A stretch of DNA of 64,000 bases from Elgaria multicarinata webbii. Taxonomy: Eukaryota > Chordata > Lepidosauria > Squamata > Anguidae. Below the pieces are notes generated by a model, which was not told where the DNA came from, made no database searches, and worked only from the letters and a program-made list of their open reading frames with translations. How positions within the stretch are numbered: position 1 is the first letter of the stretch; every line of letters begins with the position of its first letter. The stretch lies in assembly GCF_023053635.1 (NCBI RefSeq), contig NC_086172.1:126207681-126271680 (forward strand), in the 5' to 3' direction. Shown here piece by piece: positions 10,564-21,910 of this stretch. The translations under genes and the position numbers were made by a program.

Positions 10564-11395
10564 ATAGACACACAGGCATAGCTGCAATAATAAATTAGCC
10601 ACAACTTTATTGACTTCCTTGAATAGGCTTGGTGTTGGCATAGGGCATGGATCCTATCATTTAGCCAGCTCACCTGCTGACTGATTCCTCATTCTGGCCC
10701 ACATGCCAGGAGCACTGGTGGTGATGGAAGGGCCAGGGGCACACCACAGTGCAGATTGCAAATGTGAATGACTTTCCACAACCACAGACGTAGCCAGCTC
10801 ACAGCCCCCATGTTGGTCTGGTCTTGGTGTCACATCCCCAAGATCCATTATGGGAATCCTCACTGTGGGAGAACAGGGAGTCCAATCCCAATCCTCTCAC
10901 CAATGGATCCAGCCTAATGCTCCTCATGCCTACATAAATTGTGACAAAAGTTATAAAATGAACCACCAACAAGGAATTTACTGATAATCCAGATCTATTT
11001 ATTTACAATGGAATTAATCTTGCAATGGGGAAAGTAAAAACTCTGCAAAGTTTTTGTCAATTGGTATGCAGGTAAAATTCCTTCAATGTCCCGTTATCTC
11101 ACAAAACCTTTTGCCACTGTAAAACATCTTACTACGGAGATAGGGTGCATGGGGAAGTCAGCAACTGCCATCCTGGAGCTGCACAGGTGGTCTGCCTTTA
11201 GGGGCCTCAGGCTAAACTGGAATGAGAACAAAGAAGATATCTTACTCTGCTGTATGACATAGCAGTCCCCTCCTGGGAAGGAGATATGGCTGCTACAGCT
11301 GTGCAGCCATATCTCCTCACCAGCCCATCCTCCTGCTTGCCTCCACAAATCACAACTCCCCAATAAGAGGGAAACTGAGGGTATTCGAAGTAAGA
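10564..11395. other. Non-coding stretch shared by units I and II, with one strong hairpin
   Basis: No protein domain is recognised in any frame. A minus-strand AATAAA lies near 10602. A perfect hairpin lies at 11280-11316: 14-bp arms GGAGATATGGCTGC and its complement around a 9-nt loop. Unit III lacks this stretch, since its similarity begins at the equivalent of about 11396. Confidence 0.4.
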
Positions 11396-12900
11396 TTTTA
11401 TACAGGACACACAGAACACCAAACTACCTGGGCATCTCATAGGATATATGCTGTAACAGTCCATAGGTTAATCTCTGTGTTATGCAGTTGCCCAATAGTG
11501 ATGCCTTCGTGGATTGAGGATGTGACCAAGATGATGATGGTCCCAGAAACCTCTATGTAAATTTCGGTGACCAGCCGTGAGTCAAAGCGTTCTACTAAAG
11601 GCTTTATTGCTTTAGTGTTTTATTTCCAATTACTCAGCTATAAATCTCTGGCCAAGCATGCAGGAGGCGACTGCTGCTGTTTAAGAGAAACACAGTCCCT
11701 TACCTATAGCTCTAGCCAGAGACAAGTTCTGAAGCTCAAGCCTACTGATCCGGGTGGAAGAACCAAACAGAGGGTGCCGGTGTCAAGGAGCCAAGAGCAA
11801 GCGAAAGTCAAGTCCAGTCCTATATCAAGAGCCAAGTCAGTCATCCAAAATGCCAGGGATAAACGTTCAAGCGGAGTCAATCAAGTCGGTCCAGGTCAGG
11901 AATCCAAAGTCACGGTCAAGAGGCAAGGCGTGGGGGCACAGTAGCAACCGGAGGAACGAAAGGTGTTTGCTACACCGGACCAGCGGTCAGATTTCCCCTT
12001 TTCAAGCCCTGCCAGCATGACCCCACCCAGCTCCCAGCTGTGCCTCATTCCTCCACCCTTTGACCCAACGCCCTACTTCAGCTCGGCGTCTTTTCCCTGC
12101 CTGTTCTGCAGGCGCATACTTCGCCTGACCCCCTGCATTTGTTCTGCCCTTTCCCTACGTCTCCTTTCTCTCCTTTCGCGGGGGCTAGGTGGTCGAACCA
12201 CCTCCGTCTCTGACTCAGCCTCAGGAGAGACAGGCAGAGGAAGCGGCGGACTGGCCCATGGCTCCTCTGCGGGACCTGCATCCTCCTCCATTGCACGACT
12301 CCCTTCCAACTGTGCACCGGTCTCTGGTCCGGCTGTGGGGAAGGAAACACCCTCTACTTTTTGTAAGTTTGCCTCCTCCTCATCTGAGGAGGCTTCCTCG
12401 GGTGCAATCCTAACAGTAAAAGATGTCCATGCTTTGGGGTATACAGGACTTAGTAAGGCCACACAAACAGCTAAGTGTATAATCCTACAACACCGGGTAG
12501 CAAACAAAACCCCTTGGGTAGTATCCAATGTTAGCGTTATGTACAGTAGACCCATTCAAATGAATAAGACTCAAGTTAGTAGTGGCTTATTTAAATTTAA
12601 AATTAATATGGGGAAACTACGTTGAATTAACTGCAGAATGCTGCGATCCACTGCAAAACCAGTTCAGGCATTCAAGGAGAAGTATTTGAAACAATCATTT
12701 TATTATATTTTATTTTCTTTAACTTTTTAATCTGTTTTTCCAAAGTAACTACTAATTTAATCAATTTTTGTCTGACTATTTTACTTAAAGACATGAAATC
12801 TTAAATTTTAAGTACGAGACAATATGACGAAGGGAGAAGAAATGTGAAGGGGAGAAAGTGTGGCAGTGGGTAGAAGGGGGAAGGGATTACTGTTTGTACC
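11396..12900. repeat. Local tandem repeat, copy A (holds a solo LTR)
   Basis: Without the solo LTR this copy is about 640 bp. It matches copy B (12901-13541) across its length: the GTAACAGTCCATA start, the TTGGGGTATACAGGA block, the AATTAATATGGGGAA block and the TGGCAGTGGGTAGAAG end. The pair lies just downstream of ADAM copy I. Unit II has the same pair; unit III has only one copy. Confidence 0.85.
11562..12415 (-). mobile_element. Solo LTR of a Ty3/Gypsy chromovirus-like family (fossil)
   Basis: An 854-bp insertion is flanked by GTAAA on both sides (11557-11561 and 12416-12420). The unoccupied site, CCTATGTAAAAGATGTCC, is seen in the neighbouring tandem copy near 13030. On the minus strand it begins TGTTAGG and carries an acidic, serine-rich frame ending RRSMRLQNRQ, a GGACT-rich middle and AATAAA near the end. 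That layout matches the LTR of the full element at 16702-22757, though the sequences are well diverged. It predates the unit I/II duplication. Confidence 0.75.
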
Positions 12901-13541
12901 AGGCATCTCATATGATATGTGCTGGAGGTGTAACAGTCCATAGCTTAATCTCTGTATTATGAAATTGTCCAATAGTGATGCCATCTTGGATTGAGGATGT
13001 GACCAAGATCATGATTGTCCCAGAAACCCCTATGTAAAAGATGTCCATGCTTTGGGGTATACAGGATTTAAGTCCATGCTTTTGGGTATACAGGATTTAA
13101 TAAGGCCACACAAACAGCTATTATTCTACAACACTAGGAAGCAAATAAATCCCCTTGGGTAGTATATAATGTTAGCCTAATGTACAGTGGACCCATTCAA
13201 ACGAATAGGACTCAAGTTAGTAGTGACTAATTTAAATTCAAAATTAATATGGGGAAGTTATCTGGAATTAACAGCAGAATCCTGTGATGCACCACAAAAC
13301 CAGTTCAGGCATTCAAGGAGAAGTATAAGAAACAATCAGTTTAATATATTTTTCTTTAACTTTTTAATCTGTTCTTCCAAAGTAACTACTAATTTAACCA
13401 ATTTTTGTCTAACTATTTTACTTAAAGACATGAAATCTTAAATCTTTAAATACAAGACAATATGAAGAAGGGAGAGGGGTAATGCAAAGGGGAGAAAATG
13501 TGGCAGTGGGTAGAAGGGAGAAGGGATAACTGTTTGTACTG
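12901..13541. repeat. Local tandem repeat, copy B
   Basis: This is the second copy of the roughly 640-bp unit, without the LTR. It contains an internal short duplication of GTCCATGCTTTGGGGTATAC near 13045-13095. It lies 150-790 bp past the ADAM copy I stop on its coding strand, so it may contribute 3' untranslated sequence. At 13345-13350 the minus strand reads AATATA, where units II and III read AATAAA. Confidence 0.8.
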
Positions 13542-13687
13542 TACCGGAAAGCCAAATAAACTTATAAAAACAAATACTAATAACTATGAAACGTTTGCTG
13601 AGTGTAATATATATGTTACATCATGCAACCCATTATATCTTCCGTGCACTTCTGATATGTAATTCACTGCGAGTTTCCACCCTCTGT

Positions 13688-15847
13688 TTATTGTCCTGGA
13701 GAGATAATTGAACTCATTCTTCTAAACTTCTGCTTCAACACAGTCCTGTAATATAGACCCAGGCCAAGACCAACAGTGGCAGCAGAAAGGAGGAAAACAA
13801 CTCCTACGGTGGTTCTTATAAAGGCACCTCTCCTGTTTTCTGGAGCAGGTCCACTGTCAAGGCTGCCACCATACCCTTTGTTTAGACAGTCGGGAGGCGC
13901 CCAGCCATAATCACAATGGCAATGTTTGAGGTTGTTGCATGTTCCCCGATTATGGCACATTGTGATATTACAATCGTACTTCAATAAGGACACATTTCTG
14001 CATTGCCCATCCATACACATCATGTCAGTGCCACAAGGAGTGCCATCTCTCACGGCACCAATATCAGTTGTCTTCATCCCACTGTGGAAGTCAGTGCCCC
14101 AGCATTCATCACTGCCAAACGATGAATGAATTATGGTGATGTGTTCCTCCAAAGAAGGCAAGTCATCAATATTATCACACTGGATTCTGCCACACAAATA
14201 ACTCTTGGGATCACATTTCCTGTAAGCTCCATGCTTAAGTCCACAGTTGCCAAATCGATCACCTTGAGCATTCATTGCTCTGAAACAACTCTCTGAAGTA
14301 ACAGTTGCATGCTTGCCAAAGATCGCTTTGCACTGCCCACTGTGAGTACTACAATGCCCATGATAACAGTATGCGCCATCACTGCAGGGGGCACCATCTT
14401 GCATATAAACATCTTCAGGACATCTCTCCGAAGTCCCATTGCAGTACTCAGGAAGATCACAGATGCTAGTTTTCTGTCTGCAAATGGATCGAGCTGGAAG
14501 ATATTGACAATTGGTGCAGCAAAGTCCAAATGCACAAGCGGCACCTGAACGCAACGTGCAATTGGATTGGCAACAGGGATCCGAGGCACATTCAGCTTTT
14601 GAGCCACAGTCACATTGCTCACCAGTTTCCACTACTTTGTTGCCACAATATTTGAAGTTATACATTTTGTCAGGGTCCGGTGGAATTAATAAGCAACGAT
14701 GGTTCCTTCGACGGAAATAATAAGAATAACTGCAATTGCTAAACTTATCAGTATGTACCGCATCTGGAAACATAAGGCAAAACTGTTTACTACAATGACA
14801 ATAATCTGCATCATGAGGCATCCCAAGATTATGTCCCAATTCATGAGAAAATGTGCCAGAAAACACAAACAAACTGGACGTTGCATATGTTTCAACAGCA
14901 GCTGAATAATGGTTGTCACATAAGAATCCTAAATATGTCATTCCAACGGCGCCTGTTAAAGACTTATTAACAAATAAATGACCAGCATCATGTAGTAGAC
15001 GTTTAACTAGTGTGTCTCTTCTCCAAACCCTAAAGTTCTCAAGTGCACTTTCAATTGAGTTAGTAAGGTTTATGAGGTTCTTTTCTGACCAGATCTCCAG
15101 ACCAGCTATAGACACCAGAACAGAAAGCGGCTCATAAAATGAATTTGAAGTATGGATGACATCCAGAACATGGAGAATTACAAGAGTTTCATTTTTGTTA
15201 AACTTCACATATAGTTCATAATCAACCACAATCGCAACTTTTGCATACCTAGTGTGTGACCACCACTCTCCTTCAGAAACACTTTTGCCCACTACACTCT
15301 CCTTGTTTTGGATCATGGCTCCTTGACGACTTTGCTCTTCCTCTGTTAGCCCACACCTCATGCGCCCTGCACCTTTCTCTTCTTCCAACCGATACACCAC
15401 ATGCTGAAAGGTAGTAGATGCCCGGACAGGTTCAATTTCATAGCTCCCATTTTCTAATTGAAAGAGACCCCTGAGTCCCCCTGAGCAAGTGCTGAGGGTG
15501 ACTAAAGATGAGGGTGTTCCTTCTACAAAGCCACGGTAGAAACAGTCATCTGGGATGAATGGATAGTCTGTGTGGAGTTCCCCCTTTTTACTATAGGTGA
15601 AGACAGGGAAGTGTTTAGGGATAAATCCCTTCTTCTGCCTGAGGTGCACCATGTGGCCCTTCCCCTCAAGGTGTACCAGATAGCTGACATGCTGAGGTTC
15701 CTGTTGTCCATATCTGGGGGTCAGTTTCCTTGGGATGGTCACTTCATAAGAGGCATACCTAAACCCCTGGGGTGGTATCTGAGCCCCTGTCTCATTCAGC
15801 ACATCCCACAAGATCAGCAGCAGCAGCCAGGTAGAAATCTTCCCCAT
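13688..15847 (-). CDS. Intronless ADAM metalloprotease, copy I (ADAM20/21-like)
   Basis: The single exon encodes 719 residues. Domains: signal peptide 1-23; prodomain with cysteine-switch-like RMRCGLTEE (Cys165); reprolysin domain about 200-395 with HELGHNLGMPHD (zinc ligands His335, 339 and 345, base Glu336) and Met-turn at 359; disintegrin about 401-490 with loop Cys456-Cys463; cysteine-rich about 490-620; EGF-like 626-654; membrane span about 680-700; tail of about 19 residues. It should act as a membrane-bound protease and adhesion protein. Mammalian single-exon relatives are largely testis-expressed, but the role here is inferred. The start has a strong context (GAAAATGG). No clear furin site ends the prodomain. 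Compared with copies II and III, a TCA-to-TAA change ends it eight residues early and creates AATAAA over the stop. It probably remains functional. Confidence 0.9.
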   Translation of the reverse strand: MGKISTWLLLLILWDVLNETGAQIPPQGFRYASYEVTIPRKLTPRYGQQEPQHVSYLVHLEGKGHMVHLRQKKGFIPKHFPVFTYSKKGELHTDYPFIPDDCFYRGFVEGTPSSLVTLSTCSGGLRGLFQLENGSYEIEPVRASTTFQHVVYRLEEEKGAGRMRCGLTEEEQSRQGAMIQNKESVVGKSVSEGEWWSHTRYAKVAIVVDYELYVKFNKNETLVILHVLDVIHTSNSFYEPLSVLVSIAGLEIWSEKNLINLTNSIESALENFRVWRRDTLVKRLLHDAGHLFVNKSLTGAVGMTYLGFLCDNHYSAAVETYATSSLFVFSGTFSHELGHNLGMPHDADYCHCSKQFCLMFPDAVHTDKFSNCSYSYYFRRRNHRCLLIPPDPDKMYNFKYCGNKVVETGEQCDCGSKAECASDPCCQSNCTLRSGAACAFGLCCTNCQYLPARSICRQKTSICDLPEYCNGTSERCPEDVYMQDGAPCSDGAYCYHGHCSTHSGQCKAIFGKHATVTSESCFRAMNAQGDRFGNCGLKHGAYRKCDPKSYLCGRIQCDNIDDLPSLEEHITIIHSSFGSDECWGTDFHSGMKTTDIGAVRDGTPCGTDMMCMDGQCRNVSLLKYDCNITMCHNRGTCNNLKHCHCDYGWAPPDCLNKGYGGSLDSGPAPENRRGAFIRTTVGVVFLLSAATVGLGLGLYYRTVLKQKFRRMSSIISPGQ

Positions 15848-16560
15848 TTTCCTTGACAGCGAATAGCATCTGCTAAATCAACACACACTGTCTCTCTTTA
15901 CTTAGGACAGTGAAGCCCCCTGCAGCAAGTGGTTCTGGCTGCGCCTGCAGGAGGATTGGAAGGAGGCTGCACATGAAATAGAGAAGGAGGAGGATTGTGC
16001 CCATGGCAACAGTCAACAGAATTATCTTTGGAATGGGGTGGAGCTTGAGGGGTGATGGATGGAATAGATGAGGAGAGAATAGCAGCAGATGGATAGGAAG
16101 AAAAGATGGCTGAAGGGTGGCTTCTGAAAGGGCTACACGAAGAAGAGGTAGGTGTGCCATGAACTTGGGGACCAAAGATCAGTGAAATGAAAAATATGAA
16201 AATAGGATGCTGGCTCAGCAGTTGCCTCCTCTTCTAACCAGAGCATGTATGCAATATGGATCTGCAATATGAAGTAGTTTTAGCAATGATGGAGCACACT
16301 TTCAAATGCAGATTGTGATGTTTTGCAATTGGGTATACAGCTTGTCTTTAAATATTTACATTGTTGACAAAGAACTTCACTCTCTTCATTTCTGCGTGTA
16401 ACAGCAATGTGGGGGTCTATGATCACTGCCAGACTTGGTAACTTCAACTTAGTAGTGAGTATAGCTCCCTCTAGCAGAGGTATTCCCATCTGCCTAAAGT
16501 CACATGAAGCATCTGCTGTGGGATATCATGTAAGAATTTGTATTTGGGGAACAAATAGTG
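15848..16560. other. Upstream flank of ADAM copy I
   Basis: This stretch is upstream of the ADAM gene on its coding strand and is conserved in all three units (36348-37060 and 47276-47985), so the promoter was probably duplicated with each gene. No TATA box or 5' exon could be assigned with confidence. The open frames here show no known domain. Confidence 0.4.
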
Positions 16561-16701
16561 GTTCAGGTACTCCTCTTTCCAAAAGTTCCAGTAAGATCTG
16601 ATGACCTCTGGTACCAAGGACTACCAGCAGGATTGGGATTCCTCTTTTGATCTAGGATTGTAAGGGAGAAGGTAACCTGGACCCAAACCATATAGGGCTT
16701 T
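16561..16701 (-). mobile_element. L2-type LINE remnant, antisense, left half
   Basis: This remnant continues at 22758-22930 across the chromovirus. The uninterrupted version at 37064-37357 encodes on the minus strand VRKLPLVKNMAARLVTSTSR, recognisably the LQLVQNAAARL block of L2 reverse transcriptase. It is old and interrupted. Confidence 0.6.
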
Positions 16702-17548
16702 TGTCATGCCCTGCATGGAACCGGAGTCGGGAGATGAGGGGGAGTTGGCAGAGGCTGGACCCAGTACAGTGGGGCCTGGCTCAGGAGAGGAGAATGGACT
16801 GGCAGAGGCTGTGGCAGAGCCTCAGGGAGAGGAGCCACGGCCAGCAGGAACCTCTGCCAGCTCTGAGGGCCTGATGCCAGCAAAGACTCTGGAAGAGCAG
16901 CAGGGATCTGAGGAGGAGACGGAGAAGCCCGGTTTCAGCCAGTTCCGGGCGGAGAAGGCCACCCGACGCAGGTCTAGCCGTCTCCAACAGAAATGCCAAG
17001 CACTCAGAGACCAGCTGCGGAACGCTGACTCAGCACTCTGACTAAGGATAAAAGAGCAGCCGGGAGCCCTGCCAAATTGTCAGAGATTATCTGAGCTTTC
17101 TGGCGAAAGCCTTGGTTCCTGCATCTCGTGACCTCGTGCCTTGCTCCCTGACTCCTGGTTCCTGATTCCGGCATTGACTCCTGGACCCCGTGACCACGCC
17201 TTGCTTCTCTGGACTCCTGGTTGACCACGGACTGGTTTGTGACTACGCTTGCCTGTTATTGCCCCTGGACTTTTGGACTGTTGTTTGGACTTTGCTGAAT
17301 GCTGGCTGCGCTGACCCTGGACTGGACTCTCGACTACCTGCTTTGCCAACTCCCTAGACTTTGGACTGGACATTGACTTCTCTGTAAGCTTGAATCCTGA
17401 TCTGCAACGTCCTTTTGCTTTTACGTTCAAAGCTCCGTTTGCACTGCCTTCCCTGAACTGTTTGTATACTGCAATAAACTCATCTGTTGCTTAGTTACCC
17501 GCTGGTCTAATCTGTCTTTGTCAAGCCATTTGGCAGCTTTCCCGGACA
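16702..17548 (+). repeat. 5' LTR of the chromovirus
   Basis: It is 847 bp, TG...CA. It contains AATAAA near 17472, a TGGACT-rich central part, and in its first third an acidic frame ending RRRSSRLQQKCQALRDQ, the same tail that follows the chromodomain at the 3' end. Confidence 0.95.
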
Positions 17549-17624
17549 GAATAATCTCTGACCTGGCTGACAAAGATAAGGGCAATGGAAGAATTACTAG
17601 CAAAAAACCAGCAACTGGAGACTC

Positions 17625-18494
17625 TTGTTATGCAGTTACAGACCGCCGTCGCTGTATTGCAAACGCAACCAGCCCAACCCCCGCCCCCCCCCTCGAAGGA
17701 ATAAATGTTTGGCAGCCCTACCTGAGAAATTCTCTGGCAAACCGCAGGAGCTGGAAGGCTTTTTGGCCCAGTGCCGGCTGCATTTCCAACTCAGGCCAGA
17801 GGATTTCCCTACAGACACTCAGAAAGTGGCGTTTGTCATCAGCCTCCTGTCTGGACCAGCGCAGCGATGGGCCACTCCGTATCTGCTCCAAGACCACCCG
17901 TTCCTGAACCAGCTGGACAATTTTTTAAAAGAGATGTTGGCTACCTGGGGAGATCCAGTTAAGGTGGAAACAGCAGAAAGGCTCATCCAGCACCTGCACC
18001 AGGGAAAGGGCTCCGTGAGGGAGTACACCACGGAGTTCCGCCTCATCGCTCAGGACCTCACCTGGAACGATAGCGCCCTCCAAGCCCAGTATAGATATGG
18101 ACTCTCAGACGCTATCCTCGATGAATTGGCTCGAGCTGCTCCACCTGGGTCTTTGGCTCTGCTCATGGAACAGGCGGCACGGATTGATGGCAGGCTGCAT
18201 GCCCGCAGGCTAGCCCGCTTACAGAACCCTCCCAGGTCAGAAGGGTGGGCTTTGGGAGGACATGCAGCTGCTCCAGAGACATCCATAGCCTCGCCCAAGG
18301 TTCCTGTACCTAGCCCACCAGAGGAGCCGATGCAGCTGGGAGGAGCACGTCCACGTCTGTCAGCAGCAGAAAAAGAGCGAAGGAGGGCAGGGGGCCTTTG
18401 CCTTTACTGTGGACAGGGGGGCCATTTTGCCCGTGTGTGTCCTCTCAAGCAGCGAGGGGCCTCCTTGCCGGGAAACGGACCCTCCCAGGCTTAG
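17625..18494 (+). other. gag region of the chromovirus (fossil)
   Basis: It encodes a retrotransposon Gag with a capsid-type core (EKFSGKPQELEGFLAQCRLH near the N-terminus, LIQHLHQGKGSVREYTTEF in the middle) and a CCHC zinc knuckle CLYCGQGGHFARVC near the C-terminus. This makes the particle that packages the element's RNA. Sushi-type chromoviruses typically pass from gag to pol by ribosomal frameshifting or read-through. Confidence 0.85.
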
Positions 18495-21400
18495 TTGGGG
18501 TTAAAAGCCTGGGAGAACCGGCTTTAGCCACTACCCCACCCCAGTCAGAACCCCGAAGGGATCCATTGCTGGTCACAGCTACCCTTAGGGGACGGGAGGG
18601 CCCGGTGATGTCAGTAGGGGCCATGATTGACTCTGGGGCGTCCAACAGCTTTATGGACCTGGGGTTTGCCACCCAGCATCAGGTGCCGTTGCAGCAATTG
18701 GAAGAACCCCGGCCGGTGGAGACGATTGACGGACGGCTCCTAAAGTCAGGCCCCGTGACCCAACAGACGGAGGTGCTGACTATGGAGATTCAGGGCCACG
18801 TGGAACAGGTCCAGTTTTTCGTGGCCGCGGTCCCACACTTCCCGCTGGTTCTTGGGATGCCCTGGCTGACCCAGCACGACCCTTGTATATCATGGGCTCG
18901 GAGGGAAGTGCTGTTTGCCTCACCCTACTGTCAGGAGCACTGCTGGCCCGAACGGATCCCTGCCGCCCCAGAAACACCCCCCCAAGAACCTGCGGGCAGC
19001 CTACCCGCAAAATATCAGGAATTTGCGGGAGTCTTCAACAAAAAAGAAGCTGAGCGACTGCCTCCACACCGGACATATGATTGTGCCATAGACTTAGTCC
19101 CAGGAGCCCCTATACCGGCGGGGCGCCTATATTCATTGTCGGAACCGGAACTGGCCACCCTAAGGGAATTTTTGGAGTCCAACTTGAGGAAGGGCTTCAT
19201 TCGTCCATCCACGTCGCCTGCAGGGGCCCCAGTCCTCTTTGTGAAGAAGAAGAACACTACTGAACTCAGGCTCTGCAATGATTACAGAGCTCTGAACAGA
19301 ATTACCATCCGCAACCGGTACCCGCTACCCTTAATCCCGGAATTGTTGGAACGTCTTCGTCATGCTCAGGTTTTTACAAAGCTGGATTTAAGGGGAGCCT
19401 ATAACTTGGTGCGCATCCGACCCGGGGATGAGTGGAAGACTGCCTTCATGACCAGATACGGCCAGTACGAGTACACGGTCATGCCGTTCGGCCTGTGCAA
19501 CGCCCCAGCCGTGTTTCAGCACTTCGTGAACGATGTGTTCCGGGACTACTTGGATCGGTTCGTAATAATTTATCTGGACGATTTTTTGATCTATTCCCCG
19601 AACCAGACCATCCACGACGTCCATGTGAAGGCAGTGCTTCGGAGGCTCCAAGAACACCACCTCTATGCAAAATTAGAAAAATGCGAGTTCGATTTGACGG
19701 AGGTGGAATTTTTGGGGTACCGGATCTCGGCAAGAGGGGTGGAGATGGACCAAGCAAAGGTGGAGGCGGTGTTATCCTGGCAGCCTCCGAGGAACAGGAA
19801 GGAGGTTCAGAGGTTCTTAGGATTCGCAAATTTTTATCGGAGATTCATTCCCGACTTTGCAACCCTCGCTGAGCCTATCACCCAGTTGCTCCGGGGTAAG
19901 GCCCCGTTCCAGTGGACTATGAGCACCCAGCAGGCCTTTGAGAAACTGAAAACTAAGTTTACCTCGTCTCCAATTCTACAGCATCCCGATCCTCGGACCC
20001 CTTTCATAGTTGAGACAGACGCCTCGGACGTTGCTATCGGAGCAGTGCTGCTGCAGCCAAACAAGGAGACATCTCGGTTGTCGCCTTGTGCCTTTTACTC
20101 CAGACAGCTCACGCCCCCAGAACGTAACTACACCATCTGGGAGAAGGAGCTGCTGGCCATTAAGGCAGCCTTTGAGGCATGGCGGCATTTGCTGGAGGGA
20201 GCAGTACACCCGGTGGAGGTGAGAACGGACCATCGTAATCTGGAGTATTTGCAGACTGCACGAAAATTGACGCAGCGTCAGAAGCGATGGTCCTTGTTCT
20301 TCGTCCGGTTTAACTTTAAGCTGAAGTACATCCCACGCTCCCAGAATCGACAAGCGGATGCGTTATCCCGGAAGCCTGAATATGCGACACAGCCTGGGGA
20401 AGAAAAGAGGTCAACAATTCTGCGTCCAGAACATTTTGCGGCTGCCCCAGTAGGATCCCCCTTGATCGAGCAAATTCGGGACCTCCAGGGGCGGGACTCT
20501 TTGGTGGCAGCACACGCCAGGGATGACCCACCAACTCCGTTCGCCATGAAGGACGGCCTTCTGTATCACCGTGGCCGTCTTTATGTACCAGGGGGGCCTT
20601 GTCGGGATTCGGTGCTTCGCCTGTGCCACGATTCAAAGCCTGCACTTTGGGTTTTGCAAAACGCTGCATCTCCTGACACGTGAATTTTGGTGGCCTCGGG
20701 TCCGAGCGGATGTTGGCCGCTATGTGCAAAGTTGCCCAGTCTGTCACAGAGCAAAGGATTTGCGGGGGCGGCCGGCAGGGTTACTGCACCCCTTGGCGAC
20801 TCCTTCAGGTCCTTGGCGGGTGATCTCAATGGATTTTATAATGGACCTTCCGCTGTCTGCAGGCCATACCACCATCTTCGTGGTAGTAGATTTATTTTCA
20901 AAGATGGCCCATTTTGTACCTTGCATAGGGATGCCCACGGCAAAAGAAACGGCGAGGCTCTTTGTAAATCAGGTGTTCAGGTACCATGGCCTCCCAGAGG
21001 GAATAGTCTCAGACGGTGGAGTGCAGTTTACGGCCAGGTTCTGGAAGAGTCTCCTCCAGCTGTTAGATATCAAGGCCCACATGTCGTCAGCATACCATCC
21101 TCAGACGGACGGTCAGACGGAGCGAACGAACGGCACACTGGAGCAGTACTTACGCTGTTATACAAACTATCAGCAGGATGACTGGGCGGAGTTGCTCCCC
21201 TTGGCGGAGTTCGCATATAACAACTCGGTCCATGCCTCCACCCAGCAGACCCCTTTTTTCACGACAGGGGGGTTTCATCCTCGATGGTTTCCAGCAGTCG
21301 TTCCTTCTTCGGCGGTTCCTGCAGCAGACCAGTGGTTGCGGGAATTACAGGCAGCTCGGGCATTGCTTCAAGAGCAGTTGGAGGTCGCCAAAGAAGCATA

Positions 21401-21910
21401 TAAGGCCGGGGCGGATCGGAAGCGACAGGAGGGACCTCCCTTAAAGGTGGGGGACCGAGTCTGGCTGTCGACCAGAAATCTGCCTCTGCAACGCCCGTGT
21501 CGGAAGCTGGACGCTCGGTTTATAGGGCCGTACCTAATAACCGCAGAGGTCAACCCAGTGGCATTCAGATTACAGCTGCCTCGAACCTTACGGATACACC
21601 CAGTCTTCCACCGATCCTTGTTGGTCCCGGCGACTGGGGTGCGGCCGGATTCAGGGGCAGGGCCTCCTCCTGCTCCAGTACTCGTAGATGGGGAAGAGGA
21701 ATTTGAGGTGGCACAGGTGTTGGACTCCCGAAGATACCGTGGTCGACTCCAATATCTGATCGACTGGGTGGGCTATGGTCCTGAGGAGCGATCGTGGGAA
21801 CCAGCTTCAGAGGTCCACGCTCCCATCTTGGTTCGCGACTTCCACCGCAGGTATCCCCGGAAGCCGGGCCCTCAGGGTTCGGGGGAAGGGGATAATGGAG
21901 GGGGGAGTAG
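18495..21910 (+). other. pol region of the chromovirus: protease, RT, RNase H, integrase, chromodomain (fossil)
   Basis: Domains in order: aspartic protease with IDSGASNSF near 18.63 kb; reverse transcriptase about 19.1-19.75 kb with YLDDFLIYS; RNase H with ETDASDVAIGAVLL from about 20.0 kb; integrase with CPVCHRAKD zinc finger, core Asp in ISMDFIMDLP and AYHPQTDGQTERTNGTLEQ, about 20.7-21.4 kb; chromodomain FEVAQVLDSRRYRGRLQY near 21.7-21.86 kb. Chromodomains guide integration to particular chromatin. A purine tract GGAGGGGGGAGTAG lies directly before the 3' LTR. About one break is present in the region. Confidence 0.9.

Noticed and set aside
11963-12625. A 220-codon plus-strand frame, repeated at 32463-33125
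   Set aside because: It is antisense to the solo LTR and runs into unrelated flank; no domain is recognised.
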